Source: Acetobacter malorum (lineage in GTDB: Bacteria; Pseudomonadota; Alphaproteobacteria; Acetobacterales; Acetobacteraceae). Taken from it: a stretch of DNA of 64,000 nt. The notes beneath the pieces are model-generated. The model was given only the letters and a program-made list of their open reading frames with translations. It was not told the origin of the DNA and made no database searches. The stretch spans positions 51,956 to 115,955 of the forward strand of contig NZ_LHZC01000046.1 in NCBI RefSeq assembly GCF_001580615.1. Direction: 5' to 3'. The translations under genes were made by a program, and so were the position numbers. Each line of letters begins with the position of its first letter. Within the stretch, counting starts at the first letter, position 1. This document shows positions 35,720 through 44,233 of this stretch, in pieces.

Positions 35720-35911
35720 CTATACGGCTGATCGACTGAGGTCGTCCGTTAGGTAAGCGCCGGAGGTCAGGCGGGAAAGGTAAAGACCGGTTTTCCCGGC
35801 CTCTACATGGTCAAGACGTGATAACTGCCATTATCACGTCTTACAAATAGCGGCAAAAGTCCTTCCTAATGGCCAAAACTGACCTTGGCGGTTTTTTATG
35901 TATAGTTATAC
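35714..35911. promoter_or_regulatory. Paired palindromes flanking a hairpin region
   Basis: GTATAACTATAC (35714-35725) and its exact complement GTATAGTTATAC (35900-35911) bracket ~175 bases; both are near-palindromes with GTATA/TATAC arms and both are followed by CGGC or GGC. Between them lies a perfect 12-bp hairpin (AAGACGTGATAA/TTATCACGTCTT, 35813-35842, 6-base loop). They could be operators for one regulator, or recombination or attachment sites. Confidence 0.5.
35871..35898 (+). terminator. Short terminator-like hairpin
   Basis: GCCAA-aactgacc-TTGGC followed by GGTTTTTT. It would end plus-strand transcripts from the 31-residue frame before the next gene, or it is part of the paired-palindrome element. 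Confidence 0.5.
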
Positions 35912-35988
35912 GGCCAGGCCATTGGTCGCTTGCATGGCGATGTGCTGCAATGGGTGCCCAAACATCCAATCCTCGGAGGACCTCCGCT

Positions 35989-36477
35989 ATGAGCATTACA
36001 CCCGCGGCTCATCAATCCAGCATAGGCACGGAGACGGGCTTTTCTCGATTTAGCCTCTCAGAACGACTTGTCCTGACGGCTATTCAAGCCGCATCAAGCC
36101 GCCTTGAAGAAGTTCTGAGTAACCTGGACTCCCCAAATCTTGATGGTCCGGAGCCTTACCTCACTGATGACGATTTGGAATGCCTCGAAGATCAGGGATA
36201 CACCATTGATGGATTGGTTCGCATGCCCATCACTGATGGTTACCTCCTGCGCCAACTGGCGCTGAGCGAAGACACCGAACTTCCAAAGCCGCTGAAAGAT
36301 GCCATTTTGGCCGTTTTCCCTGACGAAAGAGCATTTTGTGTGACCGGGTCTGTCGCGATGTCTCCGGAAGCGTTTAATGCCATCGTGGCTCATGCCCCCA
36401 AGGATCTTACTTTCGACTACAGCTACGCCGCGCCGGAGCTGAGAGTGGAAGCACCGGAAGATAGTCCGTCTCCTTAA
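35989..36477 (+). CDS. Tailed cargo protein, dispersed family B
   Basis: The product has 162 residues from the ATG at 35989, with GGAGGA ten bases upstream. LRQLALSEDTELPKPLKDAILAVFPDERAFCVTGSVAMSPEAFNAIV aligns with the family-B proteins at 17276, 43652 and 59570. It ends EAPEDSPSP, a perfect tail. Helical, acidic, no signal peptide; function unknown. Confidence 0.75.
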   Translation: MSITPAAHQSSIGTETGFSRFSLSERLVLTAIQAASSRLEEVLSNLDSPNLDGPEPYLTDDDLECLEDQGYTIDGLVRMPITDGYLLRQLALSEDTELPKPLKDAILAVFPDERAFCVTGSVAMSPEAFNAIVAHAPKDLTFDYSYAAPELRVEAPEDSPSP

Positions 36478-36529
36478 AGTCTGCGAGCAATCGACCCCAA
36501 CCACTCCTACTATCAGAAAGCCAAATCTC

Positions 36530-36922
36530 ATGACGCAACACTATTCAGTTCAGCTAAGCATCTTCGTGGGGGCCGACAATGAAGCAGAGGCATGCGATGC
36601 ATTAGCCGAAGGCCTGCGCGAAGTCGCGCCCGACTGGGGGTATCTGGAGTATGGTGAGCCAAAACCGTGCCATACGTCCGCAGGCCAGCATGTCGCCCGC
36701 ATAGCCGTTTTGGTCCCCGGCGATAACGAACGCGAATGCCTTCAGCACCTCAATGAAATGCTGGAGCCTGTCGCGATTTCCTGGGCTGTGTCGCCAGATG
36801 GCCCTTCAGTGTCGGAATACGATCCGACCTGCCCCAGCTACGATGAGGGCGATTTCCTCGCCTCATTCAGAGAGCCAAACCCGGAGGATCTACACATCCT
36901 GATGCAGGCTCCGGGGGAATGA
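36530..36922 (+). CDS. Hypothetical protein with duplicated ferredoxin-like half
   Basis: The product has 130 residues. Two similar halves are seen: SVQLSIFVGADNEAEACDALAEGLREVAPDWG and HVARIAVLVPGDNERECLQHLNEMLEPVAISWA, each a strand followed by a helix. It ends HILMQAPGE, only loosely like the tail. It follows the family-B gene by 52 bases and may be in its operon. Confidence 0.6.
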   Translation: MTQHYSVQLSIFVGADNEAEACDALAEGLREVAPDWGYLEYGEPKPCHTSAGQHVARIAVLVPGDNERECLQHLNEMLEPVAISWAVSPDGPSVSEYDPTCPSYDEGDFLASFREPNPEDLHILMQAPGE

Positions 36923-36989
36923 GCTGCCCGAGCGGCCGGACAACAAGCCGATCGCTCGTAGCAAGCCTTAGCAATTCACATCGGCTCAA

Positions 36990-37658
36990 TTACGGCGCTG
37001 GGGATTCAGATATTTTTGGCTCTGGCGCCATATCGCTAACAAGCGACTGAATGGAGAGCAGAGAGAACGCATTACTGTGCGGCGATAAAATGGCAGAGAA
37101 TTCCTGGCCCGACAAAGTCCTCTCAACGATCTGTCCGTCAGAAAATTCTATGGACACCTCCATTTCTCCGCGGACCCCCCGTTCAATCGAAAAGCTGGAT
37201 ATTCCCAACTCCTCGGCTTGAGGACTTGGAGCGATTGCAGCGCTATATCGAATGCTGCTCACCCCATCAGTGGGGTGCGGAATATCCAGCCCGTATACCC
37301 CCCAATGTGCCACGCTTCTGACCTCTTTATGGCCTGTGCGCACGATTTCAACGTTGGCAGGAAATTTCGCCAGTTCCTTATCTGTCGGATACATCGCGCG
37401 GACACTTCTCATTAGATGATCGCCGCACGGGTCCAGAAAAAATGATGCTCCGATGCCAAAATCCTGCAGGAGAGATATGGAAAGACCTGTCGAATAGACG
37501 CAAAGGTCTTTCTCTCGTCTTATCAACTCCACGCCTGTCGCAAGCATGGCCTCGCGAATATTCTCAACACCTTCTACAGAAAGAGTATCTTTGAGATTTT
37601 TAGAGATGTCCGGACTGGCCACTGGAGACGCTCCTGCTTCTTGGGTAAGATTCTTCAT
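36990..37658 (-). CDS. Tailed cargo protein (222 residues)
   Basis: A Thr/Asn-rich start is followed by SVEGVENIREAMLATGVELI, a central hydrophobic/Cys region (SISLLQDFGIGASFFLDPCGDHLM) and a beta-rich C-terminal half. It ends SDMAPEPKISESPAP, a perfect tail. No family recognised. Confidence 0.7.
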   Translation of the reverse strand: MKNLTQEAGASPVASPDISKNLKDTLSVEGVENIREAMLATGVELIRREKDLCVYSTGLSISLLQDFGIGASFFLDPCGDHLMRSVRAMYPTDKELAKFPANVEIVRTGHKEVRSVAHWGVYGLDIPHPTDGVSSIRYSAAIAPSPQAEELGISSFSIERGVRGEMEVSIEFSDGQIVERTLSGQEFSAILSPHSNAFSLLSIQSLVSDMAPEPKISESPAP

Positions 37659-37712
37659 TCTTCAAAGATATTAACCTAGAAGCATGCAAGGAACGCGGCT
37701 GGAATCCGCGCA

Positions 37713-38231
37713 CTATGGCACGGGTGAACCTGGCTCGTCTGCCGATGGGACATCATGTTCGATAGCGGCGGGTGGTGTTGTGATCGCCTCGGCTTCCGGC
37801 CGGATATCGATCCATCGCGCACCAGCAGAATACATCGCCATCAGTTCGCCGAGCGTGTAAACGTCATTGCCCATGACGCCTTTAACGCCAGGTCTCACAG
37901 ACAACTCAACCGTAACAGGCTCTCCGGTGACCGAGCAGTAGATCGGTCTGCCGTCTTCTCGCTCATATAGCGACAGCCGCCCCTCCTCATCTATGCGTGT
38001 GTATGCGCCGACCGCCAAAAGAGAGAATATTGATCGTGAGAAAGGTGTGGGCTGCCAGGCTCTCAAGCCTGGCTCAATCATCTCCTGAGTTGAGGACACC
38101 CACTTTCTGCCCATCTTCCAGCGACCCGGCTCCGCCTGCGTGTTTGGAAGAAACCGTCCGCCCTTGTAGAAATGCCCGTTAACCCCGATTGTCCCGCCCA
38201 CAGGCGCTCGGACACCACTGTTTTTGTTCAT
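37713..38231 (-). CDS. Tailed cargo protein (172 residues)
   Basis: The ATG at 38231 has AGAGG seven bases upstream. The basic, Gly-rich N-terminus (GGTIGVNGHFYKGGRFLPNT) is followed by a beta-rich middle (EEGRLSLYEREDGRPIYCSVTGEPVTVELSVRPGVKGVMG). The N-terminal VNGHFYKGGRFLP resembles short motifs in phage-encoded polyvalent proteins. It ends SADEPGSPVP, a clear tail. Confidence 0.7.
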   Translation of the reverse strand: MNKNSGVRAPVGGTIGVNGHFYKGGRFLPNTQAEPGRWKMGRKWVSSTQEMIEPGLRAWQPTPFSRSIFSLLAVGAYTRIDEEGRLSLYEREDGRPIYCSVTGEPVTVELSVRPGVKGVMGNDVYTLGELMAMYSAGARWIDIRPEAEAITTPPAAIEHDVPSADEPGSPVP

Positions 38232-38284
38232 GAATTAGCCTCTCCCCTCGGGCTGGAGAACGCGCTTCACGACATCAAGAGCGA

Positions 38285-38599
38285 TCAAGGATTGTGGGAT
38301 GATGTAGCCTCGGATGCCGGACTTTCGTCGAGCGACCATTCTGGGCCGCATTCAGCTTTCGCGTAATCAAACAACTGCTCTTCAAGATCTGAAAGTGAAG
38401 TCGTTTCATTCGTGATGGTCTCTTCGTTTCCGATGAGCAGGTTATAACGACCATCTCCAAGCACTTCGATGTAGAAGGAATCATCATAAACCAGGAATTT
38501 TTGTTCCGGTTTATCATCCCACATCATATCCCCGACAAGTTTCCCGAACTCCCGGTTCGTCATCTCTTTGCGGGAATTTACAAATTCTTCATAGGTCAT
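38285..38599 (-). CDS. Small acidic protein with diverged tail
   Basis: The product has 104 residues from the ATG at 38599 (AAGGATGACTGAA upstream; 38608 is also in frame). KFLVYDDSFYIEVLGDGRYNLLIGNEETITNETTSLSDLEEQLFDYAK suggests a small beta sheet plus helix. It ends DESPASEATSSHNP: DESPAS is tail-like but internal, as if the original stop had been extended. Confidence 0.6.
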   Translation of the reverse strand: MTYEEFVNSRKEMTNREFGKLVGDMMWDDKPEQKFLVYDDSFYIEVLGDGRYNLLIGNEETITNETTSLSDLEEQLFDYAKAECGPEWSLDESPASEATSSHNP

Positions 38600-38647
38600 T
38601 TCAGTCATCCTTTCTAAGCGTTGTGATTGGGGGTTTATTGCGCCCCT

Positions 38648-39376
38648 TTAAGATGGCGAGTGCTCTTGGAGGTATTCTTGAGGGCTCTTCCGCTCCAGCG
38701 CAATATCCGGAAGAACTTCCTCAAAGAGCCTTGCCAGCCGATCCTGAAGAGAATTGTCAGCAATCTCGCGCGCATCCATCAGATCGTTTTCATCATTGAG
38801 CGGGCGAAATCCAGCACATGCGGCGTGTTCATTTTCGTTGAACCGCATAATGAACTGAGCGGGAGGTAGAGGACCATCGAAGTCCCAAAGCTGCCCATCC
38901 TTCAATACTGCAGCATGTTCAGCGAAGCCATTCTGTCGGATCAAGACGACCAGGTCGCCCCCGATAACCGATTGCAGTGCGCCGGCCACCAGGAGGCATC
39001 CGCCATCGAACGGGCCGCAGCCTGCGGCAATGTCGAGATCGGAGTGAAACCTATCCCGGATAGAGGATAGCCGCTCTTGCCAGTCGGGAATAAGAGCATC
39101 CTGCTTTGGCTGCTCCCAGACTTGCTTCTGGGAAAGGTGAAAGACGTATCCAAACGTAGTGCCAATGTGAGGCTTAATCTTGTCCGGAACCGGGCGTTGC
39201 ACCCCTCTTCCGTCGAAAGCCTTCCGCTCCAACACCGCTCCATCTTTGCTAAATTTCACATCGAACTTCAGCCTGGAGATGTCTTCGTTAACTGTGAGGC
39301 CAGTCACCTTGTAGGCACCATCCTCATAAACGGCACGGCACACCGATCTGTCTATGTTATCAGTCACTGTATACAA
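38648..39376 (-). CDS. Putative Cys-His-Asp hydrolase/transferase-fold cargo protein
   Basis: The product has 242 residues. CGPFDGGCLLVAGALQ, then ~20 residues later GFAEHAAVLKDG, then LWDFDGPLPP, give the Cys, His and Asp order of papain-like or transglutaminase-like domains, with the Cys at the start of a helix. This is the same layout as in the protein at 60094-60630. Reaction unknown (peptidase, deamidase or transglutaminase are all possible). It ends LQEHSPS, a shortened tail. A TTG at 39376 is the apparent start; GTG 39367 is an alternative. Confidence 0.5.
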   Translation of the reverse strand: MYTVTDNIDRSVCRAVYEDGAYKVTGLTVNEDISRLKFDVKFSKDGAVLERKAFDGRGVQRPVPDKIKPHIGTTFGYVFHLSQKQVWEQPKQDALIPDWQERLSSIRDRFHSDLDIAAGCGPFDGGCLLVAGALQSVIGGDLVVLIRQNGFAEHAAVLKDGQLWDFDGPLPPAQFIMRFNENEHAACAGFRPLNDENDLMDAREIADNSLQDRLARLFEEVLPDIALERKSPQEYLQEHSPS

Positions 39377-39449
39377 CCCTGTTGACCTTCCGAAGAAGGT
39401 ATTTAGACGGTCAGCCGGAGCGAAACCATTGCTCCTCCGACCGAGTCAA

Positions 39450-39884
39450 TTAGACTGAAGGCGCTTCCGGATCGTGCGTCGGCTCTGGCATCTTCGGCGA
39501 GAACGGCAGTGCCAGAAGCTCGGGCATCTTGTTGGCGATGATGTTGCGTAGACCGGTCAGAGCCATAAGACCATCCTTATCCTCGGTCATCGGGCTGATA
39601 TCACCATCAGCAAGGCTGAGCGTTGTCTTAAGGCACCATTCCAGGCTGCCTGGATCAAACTCTTTACCTGGCTCCATATCCACCTGCAGAGGGGTTGGCA
39701 GAGAGAAGTCCTCTTGGATGCGTCTGATGGCATCACCATTATCAGCGAACCAGCTTTCAACATTCTCAATAGCAAATGCCTGCATCCTCTGACGCTCATC
39801 AAGTGAGCTATCGCCTGTGGCGTCAAAATCGTTTTGGAATGTGGCATGAGAGGTTGCGATATCAAGGCAATATCCAAGATTCAT
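39450..39884 (-). CDS. Tailed cargo protein (144 residues)
   Basis: The ATG at 39884 is preceded by GGAGCG. Helical and acidic (ERQRMQAFAIENVESWFADNGDAIRRIQEDF, then LTGLRNIIANKMPELLALPF). It ends EPTHDPEAPSV, a relaxed tail. No domain recognised. The frame extends upstream to 39965 through sequence that does not look coding. Confidence 0.7.
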   Translation of the reverse strand: MNLGYCLDIATSHATFQNDFDATGDSSLDERQRMQAFAIENVESWFADNGDAIRRIQEDFSLPTPLQVDMEPGKEFDPGSLEWCLKTTLSLADGDISPMTEDKDGLMALTGLRNIIANKMPELLALPFSPKMPEPTHDPEAPSV

Positions 39885-39984
39885 GTTTTTCGCTCCAGGG
39901 AGTGCGCTTCGTCGGGAAAGTCTGCTTATGAAAACAAAAATACACCAGCCGCCTGCAAGGGACATCTCGCAAGGAGTAGACAGG

Positions 39985-40401
39985 CCGCATTCACTGCGTT
40001 AGTCGACCACCACATTCAGCGCTTCAGCACCACCCTTTGATCCCCTCGATGCATAGTCTTCATAATGACCATCAGACCCGCTGATGACCATTTGTGACAA
40101 CTTATGAGGCACATCTTTGGGCGACCCTCGGCGAATAGATGCGGAACCCCCACTTTCTGAGATCGGCGCCCTCCCCCTCAGATGCTATTCCTATCCGTGT
40201 CTCCGCTACTTCATGATGGAAGAACATGTGGCTCAGTGCAGTCATCCGTTAGCAGTCGAAAATGATGATTCCTATGACGGACACGCTCTCGCTCTATTAG
40301 AGACTCTGCCAGATCGATCCAGTTCAATCGAGGACGGATCTAACAATCCGTCGACAGCACTTCCCCGGCCGGCCTGACTGTGGCAAGGCTCCAAGGGGCG
40401 G
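39985..40401. other. Gene-poor stretch with one doubtful small frame
   Basis: About 400 bases with no strong gene. A plus-strand frame from 40213 to 40377 (54 residues, ending STALPRPA, faintly tail-like) lacks a visible ribosome binding site; I give it about 0.25. The DNA may be decayed cargo. Confidence 0.4.
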
Positions 40402-40656
40402 TCACTTAACGTCTCCAATTACGGTCAAGAAGCTTTTTGGTATCCAGGCCTGGCCTGTGGGAAGGTGATAGCCACCGAAATTTGGCAATGGTTTACCGAA
40501 GTCGACGATAACCTCTGCCCCGCCCTCATCCCAAACCACTTTTCCCTTTGATCCAGCAGAAAGAACTTCCCCACCCAGTGTCGAGGACAGCGGAGAGTTC
40601 GTTTCCACCTCCCTACCTGGGCAATAGGCCACTGACTGCCAAGCTTTAGATGTCAT
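40402..40656 (-). CDS. Small hypothetical protein, second of an overlapping pair
   Basis: The product has 84 residues from the ATG at 40656. LGGEVLSAGSKGKVVWDEGGAEVIVDFGKPLPNFGGYHLPTGQAWIPKSFL looks like a small SH3-like beta barrel. It overlaps the end of the upstream membrane-protein gene by 11 bases. No tail. Confidence 0.5.
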   Translation of the reverse strand: MTSKAWQSVAYCPGREVETNSPLSSTLGGEVLSAGSKGKVVWDEGGAEVIVDFGKPLPNFGGYHLPTGQAWIPKSFLTVIGDVK

Positions 40657-40948
40657 TATCGCTGCTCGGAAAGAGAATTCCAAACTTAGATTTGATAACT
40701 AAAAAGCAGCAACTAGAAAAACCAAGAAGGATAACGCCAAAGGCGCGAAGATGTCCTTCCACGTCAGGCCTGAACACCCCCCGATCTGCACCGGCAAAGG
40801 ATAGGCCCAACAGTAGAGTTAAAATTACGATTAGGGAGAAACTAATAGGAAAGACAAAGAAAAATGCGAATGATCGGAAAAGATTTTTAACCTGGACAGT
40901 TGATATCTGCCTCACGCGAAAAACTCCTTCTAAATTGAAAAATATCAA
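40646..40948 (-). CDS. Small membrane protein
   Basis: The product has 100 residues with two predicted membrane helices: FAFFFVFPISFSLIVILTLLL and AFGVILLGFSSCCFLVI, separated by a short polar loop. Locally AT-rich compared with its neighbours. Forms an overlapping pair with the following gene. Function unknown. Confidence 0.5.
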   Translation of the reverse strand: MIFFNLEGVFRVRQISTVQVKNLFRSFAFFFVFPISFSLIVILTLLLGLSFAGADRGVFRPDVEGHLRAFGVILLGFSSCCFLVIKSKFGILFPSSDNDI

Positions 40949-41022
40949 TCAAAACCTAGCATAACGCTTGTTATTGAGCAATTCATACTCTCATATGTTA
41001 GGGATTCACTGCAAGGATACAT

Positions 41023-41253
41023 TTGGTCAAAATTCAGAACTGGTATTGCCCCGTCTTGAAAGAACGAAGAGAAAATAAGTTTTTGACGTCTCTTAATCTT
41101 TACCGGCCTGGGCTTTCCCGCAATTCTTATCCCGCCGAAAGTCTGGATCAGGTTGGGGGCATGCTTGCTGCAGCCTGCCAGTTTGATCTAACTCATGGCT
41201 CATACGGCTATCCGATCTCGCAACCAGAAGAGATAGCGCACCTCCTAAGATGA
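41023..41253 (+). CDS. Doubtful small protein
   Basis: The product would have 76 residues from a TTG at 41023 with no clear ribosome binding site. It contains LDQVGGMLAAACQFDLTHGSYGYPISQPEEIAHLL, which looks protein-like. Followed closely by the zinc-ribbon gene. Could be a degenerate gene. Confidence 0.3.
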   Translation: MVKIQNWYCPVLKERRENKFLTSLNLYRPGLSRNSYPAESLDQVGGMLAAACQFDLTHGSYGYPISQPEEIAHLLR

Positions 41254-41280
41254 GATTGACGAATGAAAGGAGCCGCCGCC

Positions 41281-41484
41281 ATGGCGATGCTTTTTGAAAA
41301 AGAACAACTACCGCGAAGAACTCCATTAAGGCGAATGCATGTAGTGGATGCCGGCAACATGCCGGGAGGGGGTAAAGCGATACGCTTTAAGTGCAGTCGC
41401 TGCGGGCATGATACGGGCTGGATAGTCGATGAAAGCTCCATTAGCGAAAACAAACGCGGTCGCCCCTGCCCTGCATGCAATTAA
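41281..41484 (+). CDS. Small zinc-ribbon protein
   Basis: The product has 67 residues. CSRCGHDTGWIVDE and the terminal CPACN provide two CxxC pairs, a zinc ribbon. A basic N-terminal region (PRRTPLRRMHVV) suggests nucleic-acid contact. The ATG at 41281 has AAAGGAG nine to ten bases upstream; the in-frame Met at 41263 lacks one. Similar ribbons are common in phage genomes. Confidence 0.6.
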   Translation: MAMLFEKEQLPRRTPLRRMHVVDAGNMPGGGKAIRFKCSRCGHDTGWIVDESSISENKRGRPCPACN

Positions 41485-41708
41485 GACCGCGTGGACGGAG
41501 GGATTGGTTGTGTCTCGCCAGAAAAAGGAGCTGATACAGCGCTGGGCGAAGCGTAGCCCCGCCCGCGTGCCACATGCGGTTTGATGGCCTTGGCGGCCAC
41601 TACTGCGTCCTAAAGGTTTACATAGCCCACTTCATACTGAGAGCTGGCAGAGCCGCATCCGCGCTCAGGAAGCTTGTCAGGGGCACCCGAAAAAAACCGT
41701 GGATACCA

Positions 41709-43097
41709 CTATGGCGAAGGCATATCGGATTGAGGTGGCTCAGCATCTGAAAGTCCAGTTGGACAATAATTACCTGTGAATGAGTAGGTCTTTAGAGGAA
41801 AAAGTGTCGAGAGAACTTTTTCGCATCTGCTAGTCGTAATGCTCGAAAGCTTTTCCATCCACTCTGGATTGAGGCCTTCTTTAATGGTTTTTTCCGCCAC
41901 GGCCGGCGCTTTCTCTCGAATGTCACAAATTACTTTTTCCAGCCATTCTGCCCCCTCCGCTGGAAAGAACCCTGCCCGGTCACACGCAGTGCGCCAGTGC
42001 CTCTCATGGATTTGGGAGAATACATATTTCCCGCCAACAGACATGGACATTGTCCCCTTGTTCCATGACGCTTCCGGGTATGGAGCGAATGTATTCACGT
42101 CGTATAGCGGAGCAAGCGCGGCCGCTGGACGTTCAGCGCCAGGAAGAACAAAAACAGAATAGTTTTTCGCGTGGGCGTCAGTTCCCATCAACACCCAGTT
42201 CGTAACCATGGCTTGCATGAAGGTTTCACGATCCGCATCCGCGCGGACCGACCGGCTCAGAACTTCCCCACAAATCTCCGTTGCGCCGGGTCCGCCGTCG
42301 GACTGATATTTCCGCGATGGAGGCACACTTAAGGCCTGGCACATATCCTCGACATGAACGCGGCTAACCTCCTCATTGCCAGCGCTTAACCGATCAAATC
42401 TCTCGACGCATATAACGGTTTCAAGCCCGAACTCTAAAACTTCACTCCTAGCGGCTGAAAGCCCTGTTGCCCGGCACAATCGAAGACAGAAGTGCTCGCC
42501 CTCAACCTGGCCGGGCATGTCAGTGATAGGAGGTTTCATAATGTGCGTGGTTGGCTCCCTTCCGTATGGAATGCCCCAAGAGCCATCTCCAAGACGCCTC
42601 AAGGCAGTCTTTTTCTGGGCACCAGCGAGGCTAAATCTTCCCTGAGAACTTCCTGGGAAGCGGCCAGCGACGGCCCGTCCTAAGCGAACCTCACGGATCA
42701 TCTTTTCAACTTCAGCATCGGAAACAGGATCTATGCCGCCTGCATTTAAAACCGCATCTAAACGCTCTACTCGCACAACCTGTACTGCTCCTGCGCAATC
42801 CTCGCCGATCTTCTCCAGCATGCGCAGGGGATTTCTGGTGCTGCAGGCTTTCATACCGCCAGAGGTGTCTCTCGCAATAGCCTCCAGATCAAGCCTGTTC
42901 TCTGGCAGCAGGTTTTCCAGCCAGTTCTGGACACATCCCCCTCCGTAAGCCTCTGTACGAGGAGGCATAGACAGAGAGATTGCCAGCCCCGCCCGAACAC
43001 CTTCTGAAGACATATCGTAGTGAATTCTGGGAGTCCCCCCACGATCGGAAGCACGTGCGCAACGCTTCCCCGCTACAAGGATGTGTAATTCAGTCAC
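41709..43097 (-). CDS. hipA: HipA-family serine/threonine kinase toxin carrying the SPxP-type tail
   Basis: An N-terminal subdomain (TELHILVAGKR) is followed by FSLAGAQKKTAL, the ATP-pocket strand HIMKPP, VICVERFDR, HVEDMCQALSVPPSRKYQSDGG, the catalytic NWVLMGTDAHAKNYSVF (HxKN) and the APLYDV metal motif. These are the canonical HipA blocks; known HipA kinases phosphorylate glutamyl-tRNA synthetase or related targets. Unusual is the C-terminal extension GLSDAEPPQSDMPSP, ending in the window-wide tail. I chose the GTG at 43097, which leaves the three operator copies outside the gene; an upstream ATG at 43145 lies within an operator. Divergent from hipB. Confidence 0.9.
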   Translation of the reverse strand: MTELHILVAGKRCARASDRGGTPRIHYDMSSEGVRAGLAISLSMPPRTEAYGGGCVQNWLENLLPENRLDLEAIARDTSGGMKACSTRNPLRMLEKIGEDCAGAVQVVRVERLDAVLNAGGIDPVSDAEVEKMIREVRLGRAVAGRFPGSSQGRFSLAGAQKKTALRRLGDGSWGIPYGREPTTHIMKPPITDMPGQVEGEHFCLRLCRATGLSAARSEVLEFGLETVICVERFDRLSAGNEEVSRVHVEDMCQALSVPPSRKYQSDGGPGATEICGEVLSRSVRADADRETFMQAMVTNWVLMGTDAHAKNYSVFVLPGAERPAAALAPLYDVNTFAPYPEASWNKGTMSMSVGGKYVFSQIHERHWRTACDRAGFFPAEGAEWLEKVICDIREKAPAVAEKTIKEGLNPEWMEKLSSITTSRCEKVLSTLFPLKTYSFTGNYCPTGLSDAEPPQSDMPSP

Positions 43098-43132
43098 CGC
43101 ATTGCCCCCGCTGCATAAACCTTCTGACAAAT

Positions 43133-43206
43133 ATGTAACACACATTGAACATTGCTGTAGTGTTCATTTTAAGTTACATCTGCAAGAAGTTCATTTTAGG
43201 TTACAT
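43133..43206. promoter_or_regulatory. Three copies of an 18-bp operator between hipA and hipB
   Basis: GTTCATTTTAAGTTACAT (43162-43179) and GTTCATTTTAGGTTACAT (43189-43206) are direct repeats with one mismatch, 27 bases apart. An inverted third copy, GTTCA-N6-GTTACAT, occupies 43133-43150. All share GTTCA-N6-GTTACAT. They occupy the divergent promoter region, as expected for cooperative HipB/HipAB autoregulation. Confidence 0.85.
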
Positions 43207-43231
43207 GTACCAGCGCGCAAAGGTGGCTAAT

Positions 43232-43534
43232 ATGCAGGTGAAAACAGCATTTGAAGTCGGCATCAGCATCCGCAATGCCAGACAAGCCATGGGCTGGACA
43301 CAATCAGAACTCGCCCAAAGAATGGGTGTCACAAGACAATGGGTTATCCGCACAGAAAAAGGTAATGACGCGGCGGAGCTGGCACTCATCATGAAAGCAT
43401 TCGCAATGCTGAATGTCGGAGTGATGGTAACGCCGAGGTGGCAAATTAACCACAACCAAAATCCCCCGGTACAATCAAACTTTGACGAATTTACCAATGA
43501 CATCCTGCGCAAGATAGATAGCCTGAAGGAATAG
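43232..43534 (+). CDS. hipB: HipB-like antitoxin, XRE family
   Basis: The product has 100 residues from the ATG at 43232 (AAGGTGG upstream). SIRNARQAMGWTQSELAQRMGVTRQWVIRTEKGNDAAELALIMKAFAML is a canonical helix-turn-helix antitoxin domain. A flexible C-terminus follows (NHNQNPPVQ...DILRKIDSLKE). Divergent from hipA, reversing the usual co-linear hipBA order. No tail. Confidence 0.85.
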   Translation: MQVKTAFEVGISIRNARQAMGWTQSELAQRMGVTRQWVIRTEKGNDAAELALIMKAFAMLNVGVMVTPRWQINHNQNPPVQSNFDEFTNDILRKIDSLKE

Positions 43535-43651
43535 AATTTTAAGAGTTTCTGGCCTGTCATGGCAGAGAGAGAAATCTCTAAAATCTTGCATGGGTGAGAG
43601 TTATCTTGCGTTCAGTCCGGAAGATGCCTCTCGAACTTATGGAGATTGAAA

Positions 43652-44164
43652 TTGCCTAACACTCTCACGGCAATAGCCGATGACACATTATCTGAATATT
43701 ATGACGGCCTTACGGTATCGGGGTGTGACCCACAACTAAAGCGAGACAATGAAAGCAAAGCTCTGTTTGGTATCCGACTGATTCTGTTGTGTGTCCAGCA
43801 CAGGTATTTCCAAACCCTCGACGAATGCGGCCAGTCGCCGTGCCCCCCGGCAGCGTTGGATGACGATATGGAATGGCTTTCTGAGACGCCATGTCGCCTC
43901 GAACCTGCTGAAGCTATGCTTTTTCATCTTTACGGAGTGGCAGGATCCGACCTGACCGGCCTAAGTCAAGAACTGACGTCAACGTTCCATCAGGTGTTCG
44001 GAGATCCGAGTGCGCTGGAAGGTGGTGCAGTAAGAATGACGGAAGAGGCTTTCGATTTGCTGTGTCATGCTGCAGGGCTGAGTGAAGAATTGTCCCTGAA
44101 CCCGGACAGATGGCCAAGCCGAGAACATGCTCCCTCCGCCCAGACCTGGGATCCGGAACCTTAA
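43652..44164 (+). CDS. Tailed cargo protein, dispersed family B
   Basis: The product has 170 residues from a TTG at 43652 (GGAGA six bases upstream; TTG 43646 is also in frame). LDDDMEWLSETPCRLEPAEAMLFHLYG...LTSTFHQVFGDPSALEGGAVRMTEEAFDLLCHAAGLSEELSLNPDRWP aligns strongly with the protein at 59570-60097. It ends AQTWDPEP, a tail with P-x-P. Function unknown. Confidence 0.75.
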   Translation: MPNTLTAIADDTLSEYYDGLTVSGCDPQLKRDNESKALFGIRLILLCVQHRYFQTLDECGQSPCPPAALDDDMEWLSETPCRLEPAEAMLFHLYGVAGSDLTGLSQELTSTFHQVFGDPSALEGGAVRMTEEAFDLLCHAAGLSEELSLNPDRWPSREHAPSAQTWDPEP

Positions 44165-44175
44165 TTTATCGAATA

Positions 44176-44220
44176 GAGGCTCCACTGAAACAGCAACCGC
44201 CATAGGTTGAGTGGAGCCTC
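44176..44220. terminator. Hairpin between convergent genes
   Basis: GAGGCTCCACT and AGTGGAGCCTC are perfect 11-bp arms with a 23-base loop, placed between the ends of two convergent genes. No T-run. Confidence 0.6.
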
Positions 44221-44233
44221 ACGAATGATAAAA

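Noticed and set aside
41485..41708. Possible gene between the zinc-ribbon gene and hipA
   Set aside because: No frame with a start and ribosome binding site; nothing recognised.
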